A stretch of 64,000 nt of DNA from JAEUPI01 sp963814435 (lineage in GTDB: Bacteria > Pseudomonadota > Gammaproteobacteria > Burkholderiales > Burkholderiaceae_C). The position numbers and the translations under genes are program-made. Numbering within the stretch: the first letter of the stretch is position 1; each line of letters begins with the position of its first letter. Location of the stretch: the NCBI GenBank assembly GCA_963814435.1, contig CAWFCV010000003.1:1-64000 (forward strand), in the 5' to 3' direction. Shown piece after piece: positions 35,618-45,283 of this stretch. Below the pieces are notes generated by a model. It made no database searches, was not told the origin of the DNA, and worked only from the letters and a program-made list of their open reading frames with translations.

Positions 35618-36589
35618 ATGACCACGACGCGCCGCACCGCCTTGGCCGCCCCGTTGATCCTGCTGCCCGCGCTGGTGCGCGCTCAGGCCGGCTGGCCGAA
35701 GCAATCGATCCGCTTCGTCGTGCCGTTCGCACCCGGCGGCACCAGCGAGATCGTGGCCCGCACGGTGGCCAACGAGCTGACCAAGCAGCTCGGCCAGACG
35801 GTCTACGTCGAGAACAAGGGTGGCGGTGCCGGCCTGCCGGCGATGCAGGACGTGGCCAAGGCCGCACCCGACGGCCACACGATCATCCTCGGCCACGTCG
35901 GCTCGCTGGCGGTGAACCCGTACATCTTTCCGAACCAGCCATTCGACGTGAACAAGGATTTCCTGCCGGTCACGCTGCTGGCCAAGGTGCCGAATCTGTT
36001 CGTGATCCACCCCGACGTGCCGGCCAAGGACTTCCAGTCGTTCGTCGCCTACGTCAAGAAGAACCCGGGCAAACTGAACTACGGTTCGGCCGGCAACGCC
36101 AGCGCCGGGCATCTGGCGATGGAGTACCTGAAGCTGGTGACGGGGATGTTCATCACGCACATCCCGTACCGCGGCACCGGGCCACAGCTGACCGACCTGC
36201 TGGCCGGGCGCACGCAGGCCAGCTCGGCCGGGTTGCCCGCGCTGCTGCCGCACATCAAGGCCGGCAAGCTGCGCGCCATCGCGGTCGGGACGCCGCAGCG
36301 TCTGCCCGCGCTGCCCGACGTGCCCACGGTGGCCGAGATGGGCTACAAGGATTTCGAGACCTCGCAGTGGTACGGCATCCTCGCCCCGGCGGGCACGCCG
36401 GCCGAGATCGTCAAGCGGCTGCAGGAGGAGTCGTTGAAGGCGCTGAAGTCGAGCTCGGTGACCGAGCGCTTCGCCAGCGATTCAGCCATCGGCGGCGGCG
36501 GGCCGCCGGCGGAGTTCGCCGCGTTCATCGCGCAACAGCAGAAGATCTGGAAAGAGATCGTCACGCGGGCCGGCATCAGGGCCGATTGA
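35618..36589 (+). CDS. Bug family tripartite tricarboxylate transporter substrate-binding protein
   Basis: 323 residues. A Sec/Tat-like signal peptide (MTTTRRTALAAPLILLPALV) precedes the Bug fold: WPKQSIRFVVPFAPGGTSEI, VVENKGG-type loop (VYVENKGGGAGLPAM), THIPYRGTGPQLTDLLAG and ALPDVPTVAEMGYKDFETSQ. Bug proteins bind carboxylates in the periplasm for TctAB-type carriers. No TctA or TctB is encoded in the window, so it may work with a distant carrier. It closes the catabolic cluster and may sense or import its substrate. Confidence 0.9.
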   Translation: MTTTRRTALAAPLILLPALVRAQAGWPKQSIRFVVPFAPGGTSEIVARTVANELTKQLGQTVYVENKGGGAGLPAMQDVAKAAPDGHTIILGHVGSLAVNPYIFPNQPFDVNKDFLPVTLLAKVPNLFVIHPDVPAKDFQSFVAYVKKNPGKLNYGSAGNASAGHLAMEYLKLVTGMFITHIPYRGTGPQLTDLLAGRTQASSAGLPALLPHIKAGKLRAIAVGTPQRLPALPDVPTVAEMGYKDFETSQWYGILAPAGTPAEIVKRLQEESLKALKSSSVTERFASDSAIGGGGPPAEFAAFIAQQQKIWKEIVTRAGIRAD

Positions 36590-36679
36590 CGCCGCGCGGT
36601 GCTTGGCCCCGCGACCGCGGGCGACCTCGGGTGCGTCGGACGCCAGCGGCGATGCACCGGCCAGCGCGTCGACCGACTG

Positions 36680-37108
36680 TCAGGCCGCGCGCCTGCGTGG
36701 CGCAGCGCGCCTTGCGGTCTTCTTCGCCGGCGCCCGTTTGGCCGTGGCCTTCTTGGCCACCACGCGCTTCTTCGCCGCCTTCTTCGCGGCCACCCGCTTG
36801 GCGACCACCTTCTTGGCCGCCAGCAACTTCTTTTCCGCCTCGCCGACCGCCTGGTGCATCGACTTCCTCGCATCGGCATTGACTTTCTTCAGCCGCGTCT
36901 CGGCGGTCTTCAACAGCGCGTCGAACCGGCGTTTGGCCTGCCCACCCTTCGTCATGGCCGCCCGCTTGGCCTTGCCCAGCTCGGCTGAGACGGTGGTGCC
37001 GATCTCGTCGAGCTTCTTGTTGATCGCCCGGCGAATGTGGCGCGCAGCGCTGCTGAGGTTCTTTGCCGCGGCAGCAAGCTCGGGATTGCGCTGTGATCGT
37101 GTGACCAT
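36680..37108 (-). CDS. Histone H1-like nucleoid protein
   Basis: 142 residues, very basic. An N-terminal helical half (SQRNPELAAAAKNLSSAARH, IRRAINKKLDEIGTTVSAEL) is followed by a Lys/Ala-rich tail of AAKK/VAKK-type repeats (KKVVAKRVAAKKAAKKRVVA) like the C-terminal domain of eukaryotic H1 and of bacterial HctB/AlgP proteins. It should bind DNA non-specifically. CAGGAG precedes the ATG. It stands alone between two plus-strand genes. Confidence 0.85.
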   Translation of the reverse strand: MVTRSQRNPELAAAAKNLSSAARHIRRAINKKLDEIGTTVSAELGKAKRAAMTKGGQAKRRFDALLKTAETRLKKVNADARKSMHQAVGEAEKKLLAAKKVVAKRVAAKKAAKKRVVAKKATAKRAPAKKTARRAAPRRRAA

Positions 37109-37334
37109 GCTCTTCTCCTGTGGAGTGTCGGAAGGTGATGGAAAGGACTATAGGTGCTCGTCGGGGTGCTCGCCCTTGAGCCGCCTCAATCTTGCGCATG
37201 GCCGGCCAAGCTGCGCCACTTGACGCGGCTCAGCTCGGAAGTCCAACATGGCACGCAAGGGTTGGGTCGAATGATGCAACCGGCCCTTGATGCGCGCGCG
37301 CATGATCCCATCTACCGCCCAGGAGAATACCTCG

Positions 37335-38723
37335 ATGAAGATGGTCACGCGGCCCGCGGCAGTGGCGGGCTCTTTCTATCCTGCCGACCGGCGCGCGCTG
37401 GCCGCGCAGGTGGGCGAGATGCTGGGCGATGCGCTGGAGACCGATGCGCCGGTGCCAAAGATGCTGCTGGTGCCGCATGCGGGTTATGTCTATTCAGGTC
37501 CGGTGGCCGCCCACGCCTATGCGCGGCTCAGCGGCAGCCGCGGGCCGATTCGCCGTGTGGTGCTGCTCGGCCCGACGCACCGCGTCGCGGTGCACGGCAT
37601 TGCCGCGCCCACCGTGTCGGCATTCGAGACGCCGCTGGGTTGCGTGCCGATCGATCGCGAGGCGTTGGAATCGCTCCGTGACCTGCCTCAGGTGCTGAGC
37701 AGCGACCTCGCGCATGCCGACGAACATGCGCTCGAAGTGCAGTTGCCGTTCCTGCAAACCGTGCTCGATGATTTCACGCTGGTGCCGCTGGCCGTGGGCT
37801 CGGCCAGCCCCGAGGCGGTGGCGCAGGTGCTCGAGCGCCTGTGGGGTGGCGACGAGACGCTGATCGTCATCTCATCGGACCTGTCGCACTACCTCGGCTA
37901 CCGCCAGGCGCAGGCCAGCGATCGCGCCACGGTCGACCGCATCCTGCGGCTCGACCCCGCGCTCGATCATCACCAGGCCTGCGGCGCCACGCCGCTGGCC
38001 GGTGCGTTGCTGGCGGCGCGTGCGCACGGGTTGTCCGCCCGCCTGCTCGACCTGCGCAATTCCGGCGACACCGCCGGCGACCGCTCGCGCGTGGTGGGCT
38101 ACTGCGCGGTGGCCTTCGAGCCGGCCCCGGCGCCATCCGAGCGCGCAGCTCGGACGCGAGACGAACACGACGCGGCCCTCGGCGCGGCGCTGCTGGCCCG
38201 TGCCCGCAACGCGATCGCCGATGCGTTTGCGCTGCCCACCGGCGCTGAACCGACGCATCCGGCGCTGTCGGCGCCGGGCGCCACCTTCGTGACGCTGCGC
38301 CTGGGCGGCGAGCTGCGTGGCTGCGTCGGTACGCTGGTCGCCGAGCGGCCGCTCGGGCACGACGTGCGGCTGCAGGCACTGTGCGCGGCTTTTCGCGACA
38401 CGCGCTTCGAGGCGCTGCAACGCGAGGAATTCGAAGCGCTGGACATCGAGGTCTCGCTGCTCGAACCGGCATTGCCGCTGGCGGTGGCCAGCGAAGCCGA
38501 GGCACGCGCGGCGCTGCGGCCTGGCATTGATGGCGTGATTCTCGAATGGCGAGGCCAGCGCGCGACCTTCCTGCCGCAGGTGTGGGAACAGCTGCCCGAG
38601 CCACGCCAGTTCCTCGCCGCGTTGAAGCGCAAGGCCGGGCTGCCGGCCGACTTCTGGGCCCACGACCTGCGGCTGCAACGCTATCGCGTGCGCAAGTTCC
38701 TCGAGCCGGTGGGGGCCGCGTGA
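37335..38723 (+). CDS. AmmeMemoRadiSam system proteins B and A fused (MEMO1-AMMECR1)
   Basis: 462 residues. Residues about 1-270 are MEMO1-like, with RPAAVAGSFYPADRRALAAQ, LLVPHAGYVYSGPVAAHAYA, GPTHRV and SSDLSHYLGYRQA. Residues about 285-462 are AMMECR1-like (FVTLRLGGELRGCVGTLVAE, FRDTRFEALQREEFEALDIE, VWEQLPEPRQFLAALKRKAG). These two proteins and a radical SAM enzyme form a three-part system of unknown function. Here A and B are one polypeptide and the radical SAM gene follows with a TGATG overlap. AGGAG precedes the ATG at 37335. Confidence 0.92.
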   Translation: MKMVTRPAAVAGSFYPADRRALAAQVGEMLGDALETDAPVPKMLLVPHAGYVYSGPVAAHAYARLSGSRGPIRRVVLLGPTHRVAVHGIAAPTVSAFETPLGCVPIDREALESLRDLPQVLSSDLAHADEHALEVQLPFLQTVLDDFTLVPLAVGSASPEAVAQVLERLWGGDETLIVISSDLSHYLGYRQAQASDRATVDRILRLDPALDHHQACGATPLAGALLAARAHGLSARLLDLRNSGDTAGDRSRVVGYCAVAFEPAPAPSERAARTRDEHDAALGAALLARARNAIADAFALPTGAEPTHPALSAPGATFVTLRLGGELRGCVGTLVAERPLGHDVRLQALCAAFRDTRFEALQREEFEALDIEVSLLEPALPLAVASEAEARAALRPGIDGVILEWRGQRATFLPQVWEQLPEPRQFLAALKRKAGLPADFWAHDLRLQRYRVRKFLEPVGAA

Positions 38724-39816
38724 TGCGCCGCGATCTGCCGGCGGCCGATCACCCCGCGCGCTGGTGGCACCGGCTCGACGATGGGCGCATCCAGTGCGAC
38801 CTGTGCCCGCGCGACTGCCGGCTGCACGAGGGCCAGCGCGGGCTGTGCTTCGTGCGCCAGCGCGCCGGCGACGCGATGGTGCTGACGCACCTACGGGCGC
38901 AGCTCGGGCTTCTGCATCGATCCGATCGAGAAGAAACCGCTCAACCACTTCTACCCCGGCAGCAGCGTGTTCTCGTTCGGCACCGCCGGCTGCAACCTGG
39001 CCTGCAAGTTCTGCCAGAACTGGGACATCTCGAAGAGCCGCGAGATGGACAGCCTGATGGACGCGGCGTCGCCGCAGCGCATCGCCGAGGTGGCGCGCGA
39101 CGCCGGTTGCCGCAGCGTGGCCTTCACCTACAACGACCCGGTGATCTTTGCCGAGTACGCGATGGACACCGCCGACGCCTGCCACGCGCTGGGCGTGCAG
39201 ACCGTCGCGGTGACGGCGGGCTACATGCACGCCGATCCGAGGCGCGAGTTCTACGCCAAGATGGACGCCGCCAACGTCGACCTGAAGGGATTCACCGAAG
39301 ACTTCTACTTCAAGCAGACCGGCGCCCACTTCAGGCCCGGTGCTCGACACGCTGCAATTCCTGAAGCACGAGACGGACTGCTGGTTCGAGATCACCACGC
39401 TGCTGATTCCCGGCCTCAACGACAGCGTGGCCGAGGTGGAGGCGATGACGCGCTGGATCGCCGACCACCTGGGCTGCGATGTGCCGCTGCACTTCACCGC
39501 CTTCCACCCCGACTACAAGATGACCGACGTGCCAGCCACGCCGCGCGGCACGTTGCAGCGCTCGCGCGCGATCGCCCAGGCCAATGGCTTGCGCTACGTG
39601 TACACCGGCAACGTGCACGACACCGAGGGCGGCACCACCTTCTGCTCCGGCTGCACGAAGCCGCTGATCGAGCGCGACTGGCACAAGATCCTGCGCTACG
39701 AGTTGAACGACGAGGGTCATTGCCGCCACTGCGGCTCGATCGTCGCCGGCCGCTTCGACGGCGAAAGGCCATCGTTCGGGCGACGGCGCATTCCAGTGCG
39801 GGTGGCGGTCGCCTGA
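38723..39816 (+). CDS. amrS: AmmeMemoRadiSam system radical SAM enzyme (two frameshifts)
   Basis: About 364 residues with indels near 38,893 and 39,338. The SAM cluster motif CxxxCxxC is CNLACKFCQNWDISKSREMD; an N-terminal CDLCPRDCRLHEGQRGLC cysteine cluster and a C-terminal CSGCTKPLIERD plus CRHCGSIV zinc-like pair are typical of this subfamily, related to PflA-type activases. AFTYNDPVIFAEYAMDTADA and GGTTFC are conserved. Its start overlaps the stop of the MEMO1-AMMECR1 gene, so the two are made together. The substrate of the system is unknown. Confidence 0.9.
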
Positions 39817-39873
39817 CTCCGCAGGCGCCCGCGCCGATGCCGCTATGCTGGCGGCAATGCTGCGGGACCTGGC

Positions 39874-41250
39874 GTGATCGACGTGCTCGTCATCGGCGGC
39901 GGCAACGCCGCGCTGTGCGCCGCGCTCACGGCCCGCGAGGCCGGCGCTTCGGTGTTGCTGCTCGAAGCCGCGCCGATCGAATGGCGCGGCGGCAACTCGA
40001 TCCACACGCGCAACCTGCGCTGCATGCACGACGCACCGCAGGACGTGCTGACCGAAGCCTATCCGGAAGAGGAGTTCTGGCAGGACCTGCTCAAGGTCAC
40101 CGGCGGGCAGACCAACGAAGCGCTGGCGCGGCTGGTGATCCGCGAGTCGCACCACGTGCGCGGCTGGATGCGCCGGCACGGCGTGCACTTCCAGCCGTCG
40201 CTGTCGGGCACGCTGCACCTGTCGCGCACCAACGCGTTCTTCATGGGCGGCGGCAAGGCGCTGGTCAACGCCTACTACCGCAGCGCGCAGGCGCTGGGCG
40301 TGCAGGTGCGCTACGGCGTCACGGTCGATCGCCTCGAACTGCGCGACGGCCGCTTCGTCGCCGCTCATGCCGGTGGCGAACGCTTCGAGGCCCGCGCCTG
40401 CGTGGTGGCGGCGGGCGGCTTCGAGTCCAACCGCGAGTGGCTGCGCGAGGCCTGGGGCCGCAATCAGCGCGGCGAATGGCCGGCCGACCAGTTCGCGATC
40501 CGCGGCACGCGCTTCAACCAGGGCGTGCTGCTGAAGCACCTGATCGCGCAGGGCGCCGACGCCGATCGGCGACCCGACGCAGGCGCACATGGTGGCCATC
40601 GACGCGCGCGCGCCGCTGTACGACGGCGGCATCTGCACGCGGGTGGACTGCGTGTCGCTCGGCATCGTGGTCAACACGCAAGGCCGAGCGCTTCTACGAC
40701 GAGGGCGAGGACTTCTGGCCCAAGCGCTACGCGATCTGGGGCCGGCTGGTGGCGCAGCAGCCGGGGCAGCGCGCCTATTCGATCATCGACGCCAAGGCGA
40801 TCGGCCGCTTCATGCCGCCGGTGTTTCCCGGCGAACGCGCCGACACGCTGGGCGAGCTGGCGCGGCAGCTGCAGCTCGACGAGGGCGCGCTTCATGCGCA
40901 CGGTGGCGGCCTACAACGCCGCCTGCCGCGAGGGCACGTTCGACCACGCGGTGCTCGACGATTGCCACACCGAAGGCCTCGCGCCGGCCAAGACGCACTG
41001 GGCGCGGCCGATCGACACGCCGCCGTTCTTCGGTTTCGCGCTGAAGCCCGGCGTGACCTTCACCTACCTGGGCCTGAAGGTGAACGCGCAGGCGGCGGTG
41101 CACTTCGGCGGCCGGCCGAGCGCCAACCTGTTCGTCGCCGGCGAGATGATGGCCGGCAACGTGCTCGGCCAGGGCTACACGGCCGGCGTGGGCATGACCA
41201 TCGGCACGGCGTTCGGCCGCATCGCCGGCGCATCGGCGGCGCGGCGGTGA
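39874..41250 (+). CDS. tcuA: FAD-dependent tricarballylate dehydrogenase (three frameshifts)
   Basis: About 465 residues from a GTG. FAD site DVLVIGGGNAALCAALTARE, followed by LLLEAAPIEWRGGNSIHTRN. Indels near 40,562, 40,682 and 40,890 split the substrate domain, which reads IGDPTQAHMVAIDARAPLYD, then AERFYDEGEDFWPKRYAIWG, then FMRTVAAYNAACREGTFDHA. The end AGEMMAGNVLGQGYTAGVGM is typical of fumarate reductase/succinate dehydrogenase flavoproteins. TcuA oxidises tricarballylate to cis-aconitate, passing electrons to TcuB. Position directly before tcuB supports the assignment. Confidence 0.88.
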   Translation: MIDVLVIGGGNAALCAALTAREAGASVLLLEAAPIEWRGGNSIHTRNLRCMHDAPQDVLTEAYPEEEFWQDLLKVTGGQTNEALARLVIRESHHVRGWMRRHGVHFQPSLSGTLHLSRTNAFFMGGGKALVNAYYRSAQALGVQVRYGVTVDRLELRDGRFVAAHAGGERFEARACVVAAGGFESNREWLREAWGRNQRGEWPADQFAIRGTRFNQGVLLKHLIAQGADADRRPDAGAHGGHRRARAAVRRRHLHAGGLRVARHRGQHARPSASTTRARTSGPSATRSGAGWWRSSRGSAPIRSSTPRRSAASCRRCFPANAPTRWASWRGSCSSTRARFMRTVAAYNAACREGTFDHAVLDDCHTEGLAPAKTHWARPIDTPPFFGFALKPGVTFTYLGLKVNAQAAVHFGGRPSANLFVAGEMMAGNVLGQGYTAGVGMTIGTAFGRIAGASAARR

Positions 41251-41276
41251 CGGCGTCGCACGCGCGAGGTCGCAGC

Positions 41277-42423
41277 ATGACGCCGCTTGACGCGCTGGTG
41301 CGCGACGCCGACCGGCGTGCCGCCGGCCGCCCGAGGCCGAGGTCGCGCGCGTGCTGCAGATCTGCAATGCCTGCCGCTACTGCGAAGGCTTCTGCGCGGT
41401 GTTCCCGGCGATGACGCGGCGGCTGGAGTTCCCGGTCGCCGACATCCACTACCTGGCCAACCTGTGCCACAACTGCGGCGCCTGCCTGCACGCCTGCCAG
41501 TACGCGCAGCCGCACGAATTCGACGTCAACGTGCCGCGCGCGATGGCGCGGGTGCGCGGCCGCACCTATGCCCACTACGCCTGGCCGGTGCCGCTCGGGC
41601 GGCTGTACCAGCGCAACGGCCTCGTCGTCGCGCTGGTGCTGGCGCTTGAGCCTGGCGCTGTTCCTGCGTTCGGCCTGATGCTCAAGGGCACGCTGTGGGG
41701 CGTACCGGGCAGCGGCAACTTCTACGCCGTGTTCCCGCACGAGCTGATGGTGTGGCTGTTCGCGCCGGTGTTCGGCTTCGCGTTGCTGGCGCTCGGCGTC
41801 GGCGTGGCGCAGCTTCTGGCGCGACATCGCGCCGGGCGCGGCCAGCGCCGCGGCGCGTCGGCGACGCGGCGGGCAAGGTGCTGACGCTGAAGTACCTCGA
41901 CGGCGGCCACGGCCAGGGCTGCAACGAGGCCGACGACGCGTTCACGCCGGCGCGGCGCGTCTTCCACCACCTCACGTTCTACGGCTTCGCGCTGTGCTTC
42001 GCGGCGACCTGCATCGCCACGCTGTACCACTATGCGCTGGGCGTTGAAGGCACCCTATGCGTGGACCAGCCTGCCGGTGCTGCTGGGCACGGCAGGCGGC
42101 ATCGGCCTGCTCATCGGGCCGGCGGGCTTGTGGTGGCTGAACGCGCGCCGGCATCCGGCGCACGGCGACGCGGCGCAGCGGCCGATGGACCGTGCCTTCA
42201 TCGCGCTGCTGTTCCTCACCAGCCTCACCGGCCTGGCCTGCTGCTGTGGCGCGAGACCGCGGCGATGGCGCTGCTGCTGGCCGTGCACCTGGGCGTGGTG
42301 ATGGCGCTGTTCGCGACGATGCCGTACGGCAAGTTCGCGCACGGCGTCTACCGCGCCGCGGCGCTGCTCAAGTGGGCGGTCGAGCGGCGACAGCCGAATC
42401 GCCTGACGCTGGGCACCGACTGA
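41277..42423 (+). CDS. tcuB: Tricarballylate utilisation protein B (several frameshifts)
   Basis: About 380 residues over at least five indels. Two ferredoxin-type cysteine groups are intact: ICNACRYCEGFCAVFPAMTR and LCHNCGACLHACQYAQPHEF. The rest is a membrane domain with segments such as ELMVWLFAPVFGFALLALGV, FYGFALCFAATCIATLYHY, and LLLAVHLGVVMALFATMPYG with His residues that may hold haem. TcuB accepts electrons from TcuA and passes them to the respiratory chain. It starts about 25 bp after tcuA. Confidence 0.85.
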
Positions 42424-42460
42424 GCCGCGCCGTTTGACCCCGAACCACAGGAGACCGACC

Positions 42461-43440
42461 TTGAACCATCGAAATCGAGTGAGCCGGCGCACCGCTGCGG
42501 CGGCGCTGCTGGCACTGGCCGCCAGCCCCGCGCTGCGGGCACAGGCCTGGCCGAGCAAGCCCATCCGCCTGATCGTCGGCTACAGCCCCGGCGGCGCGGT
42601 GGACATCATTGCGCGCGCCGTGGCTCAGCCGCTGGCGGCCAGCCTGGGTCAGCCGGTGATCGTCGAGAACAAGCCAGGCGGCGGCACCAACATCGCCAAT
42701 CGCGCACTGATCGACAGTGCGCCCGATGGTCACACGCTGATGCTCGTGGCCAATGCGATTGCCGCCAATGCGTCGCTGTACCAGCCGCCGCCGTACGACC
42801 TGGCGCGCGACGTGACGCCGATCGCGCAGGTGGGCCGCGTGCCGGTGGTGATCGCAGCCAACGCACAGGGCGAGCCGGCCTCGCTGGCGCGCCTGATCTC
42901 GATGTCGAAGGACAAGCCACGCAGCATCAACGCCGGCACGCCGGGCAACGGCTCGACGCCGCACCTGGCGATCGAGCTGTTCGCGCGCGCCGCGGGCATC
43001 GAGATGACCCACGTGCCGTACAAGGGTGGCGCGCAGGCGCTGAACGACGTGATCGCCGGGCACATCCAGACGGTGGCCGTCAATGCGCTCGAGGTGCAGC
43101 CGCATGTGCGCAGCGGCAAACTGCGCGTGCTGGCGGTGCTGAGCCCGTCGCGCACCTCCATCTTCCCCGACACGCCGACGATCGCCGAGAGCGGCTACCC
43201 CGGCTTCGAGGCCAGCGTGTGGTACGGCTTTATCGGGCCGGCCAACCTGCCGGCGGCGGTGGTGACGCGGCTGCACGCCGAGGTCCAGCGCGCACTGGCG
43301 TTGCCCGAGGTGCGCGAGCGTCTGGTGGCCTCCGGCGGCGAGGTCACGCCGGGCTCGACCGCGCAATTGCGGCCTTGCTGGCCAGCGAGCGGGCGCGCTA
43401 CGAGAAGCTGATCCGCGATGCGCAGATCAAGCCTGATTGA
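42461..43440 (+). CDS. Bug family substrate-binding protein (one frameshift)
   Basis: About 326 residues from a TTG behind CAGGAG. Signal peptide RRTAAAALLALAASPALRA, then the Bug signature WPSKPIRLIVGYSPGGAVDI, VIVENKPGGGTNIANRALID, THVPYKGGAQALNDVIAG and IFPDTPTIAESGYPGFEASV. An indel near 43,365 precedes the C-terminal helix LLASERARYEKLIRDAQIKP. It follows tcuB, so a tricarboxylate such as tricarballylate or citrate is a plausible ligand. Confidence 0.88.
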
Positions 43441-43453
43441 ACGGAGCGGGCAC

Positions 43454-44261
43454 ATGACACTGTCGCGACGTTTTGCGCTTTGCACCGTCACGCTGCTCGC
43501 GCTGCTGGCGGGCTGCGCCAGCGCGCCGCCTCCTGCGCCGCCGGCGGCACGCGCCGCGCTCGCGCCCACCGGCACGCTGCGCGTGGGGGTGTATCCGGGC
43601 AGCCCGACCTCGATGCTGCGCGTGCCGGGCTCGACCGAGATGCGCGGCGTCACCGTCGATCTCGGCCGCGAGCTCGGCCAGCGTCTCGGTGTGCCGGTGG
43701 AGATCGTGGTGTTCCAGCGCGTGGCCGAGGTGATCGACGCGATGAAGGGCTCGCGCGTGGATTTCACGGTCACCAATGCCACGCCGGCGCGCGCAGCCGA
43801 CCTGGACTTCACCGCGCCGTTGATTGCGCTCGAGCTGGGCTATCTCTCGCTGCCCGGATCGCCGGTGCAGGCGATCGACGCGGTGGACCAGCCCGGCCGG
43901 CGCATCGGCGTCAGCCAGGGCAGCAGTTCGCAGGCCGCGCTGACACGGCAGTTCCGCCAGGCCAGCGTGGTGGGCGCGCCGTCGCTCCAGGCGGCGGGGC
44001 AGATGCTCGCCGCGCGCGAGATCGACGCGTTTGCCACCAACAAGGGCATCCTGTTCGAGCTGGCCGACACGCTTGCCTGGCGCGCGCGTGCTGCCGGGGC
44101 GCTGGGGCCTGGAGCACCTGGCCATCGGAGTGCCGAAGGGCCGCGAGGCCGGCATGCCGTGGCTGCGCGAGTCTGCCGAACAACTTCGCGCCAGCGGCTC
44201 GGTGCGGCGCGCGGCCGAGCGCGCGGGCCTGCGCGGCACGGTCGATGCGAGTGAGCGATGA
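43454..44261 (+). CDS. Amino-acid-type ABC substrate-binding lipoprotein (one frameshift)
   Basis: About 269 residues. A lipobox (LLALLAGCAS) ends the signal peptide. The SBP_bac_3 fold follows: GTLRVGVYPGSPTSMLRVPG, MRGVTVDLGRELGQRLGVPV, VIDAMKGSRVDFTVTNATPA and RRIGVSQGSSSQAALTRQFR. An indel near 44,095 lies before LEHLAIGVPKGREAGMPWLR. No permease or ATPase is adjacent, which is odd for this family; it may act as a sensor or use a distant transporter. Confidence 0.85.
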
Positions 44262-44271
44262 GGTGGCAGCC

Positions 44272-45256
44272 GTGACGTTGGTGTTCGACGCACGGTCCAC
44301 GCGCCGCAGCTGGCTGATCGCTGCCGCGTTGGCTGCGGGCGCGGGCGCGCCGTTCGCACAGCCGCCACGGGCGCTGCGCCTCATCGTGCCGTTCACGCCC
44401 GGTGGCAGCACCGACATCCTGGCGCGGGCGCTGGCCCCGCGGCTGGCGGCGGCGCTGGGCACTAACGTGATCGTCGACAACAAGCCCGGCGCCGGCGGTT
44501 CGCTCGGCGCCGCCGAGGCGGCGCGTGCCGAGCCCGACGGCGCCACGCTGCTGATGGGCCACATCGGCACGTTGGCGGTGAACCCCTCGATCTATCCCAA
44601 GCTCGGCTACGACCCGATGAAGAGCTTCGCGCCGGTGGCCTGGGTGGCGCGGGTGCCCAACGTGCTGGTGGTGAATGCGCAGTCGGGCATCACGACGCTG
44701 AAGGAGCTGATCGCCCGCGCGCAGGCGCGGCCCGGCGCGATGACGTACTCGTCCGGCGGCAACGGCAGCGCGGCGCACATCACCTTCGAGGTACCTGAAG
44801 CTGCGCACGAAGATCTTCATGCTGCACATCCCGTACCGCGGCACCGCGCCGTCGGTGACCGATCTCATCGCCGGCCAGGTGGACGCCACCTTCACCGGCG
44901 CGCCGGCGGTGATCGCGCATGTGAAGAGCGGACGGCTGCGTGCGTTGGCCGTGAGCAGCCCCAAGCGGCTCGCGGCGCTGCCCGACGTACCCACGGTGGC
45001 CGAGAGCGGCTACGCGGATTTCGAGGCCGACCAGTGGTATGGCCTCGTCGCACCCGCGGGCACGCCGGCCGCGGTGGTGGCGCGACTGAATGCCGAGGTC
45101 AACCAGGCGCTGGCGCTGCCTGAAGTGGCGCAGCAACTGGCCGTCGAAGGCGCGTTGCCCACGCCGACCACACCCGAGGCCTTCGGCGCGCTGATCGCGC
45201 GCGAGATTCCCCGCTGGCGCGAGGTGGTGCGCGCCGGCAACGTGAAACCCGATTGA
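44272..45256 (+). CDS. Bug family substrate-binding protein (one frameshift)
   Basis: About 328 residues from a GTG at 44272. Signal peptide RRSWLIAAALAAGAGAPFAQ; then ALRLIVPFTPGGSTDILARA, VIVDNKPGAGGSLGAAEAAR, GHIGTLAVNPSIYPKLGYDP. An indel near 44,790 precedes YLKLRTKIFMLHIPYRGTAP. It resembles the receptor at 35.6 kb more than the one at 42.5 kb (shared GHxGxLAVNP segment), so a different carboxylate is likely. Confidence 0.88.
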
Positions 45257-45283
45257 ATCCACGAGATGCAAGAGGAGACTCGC

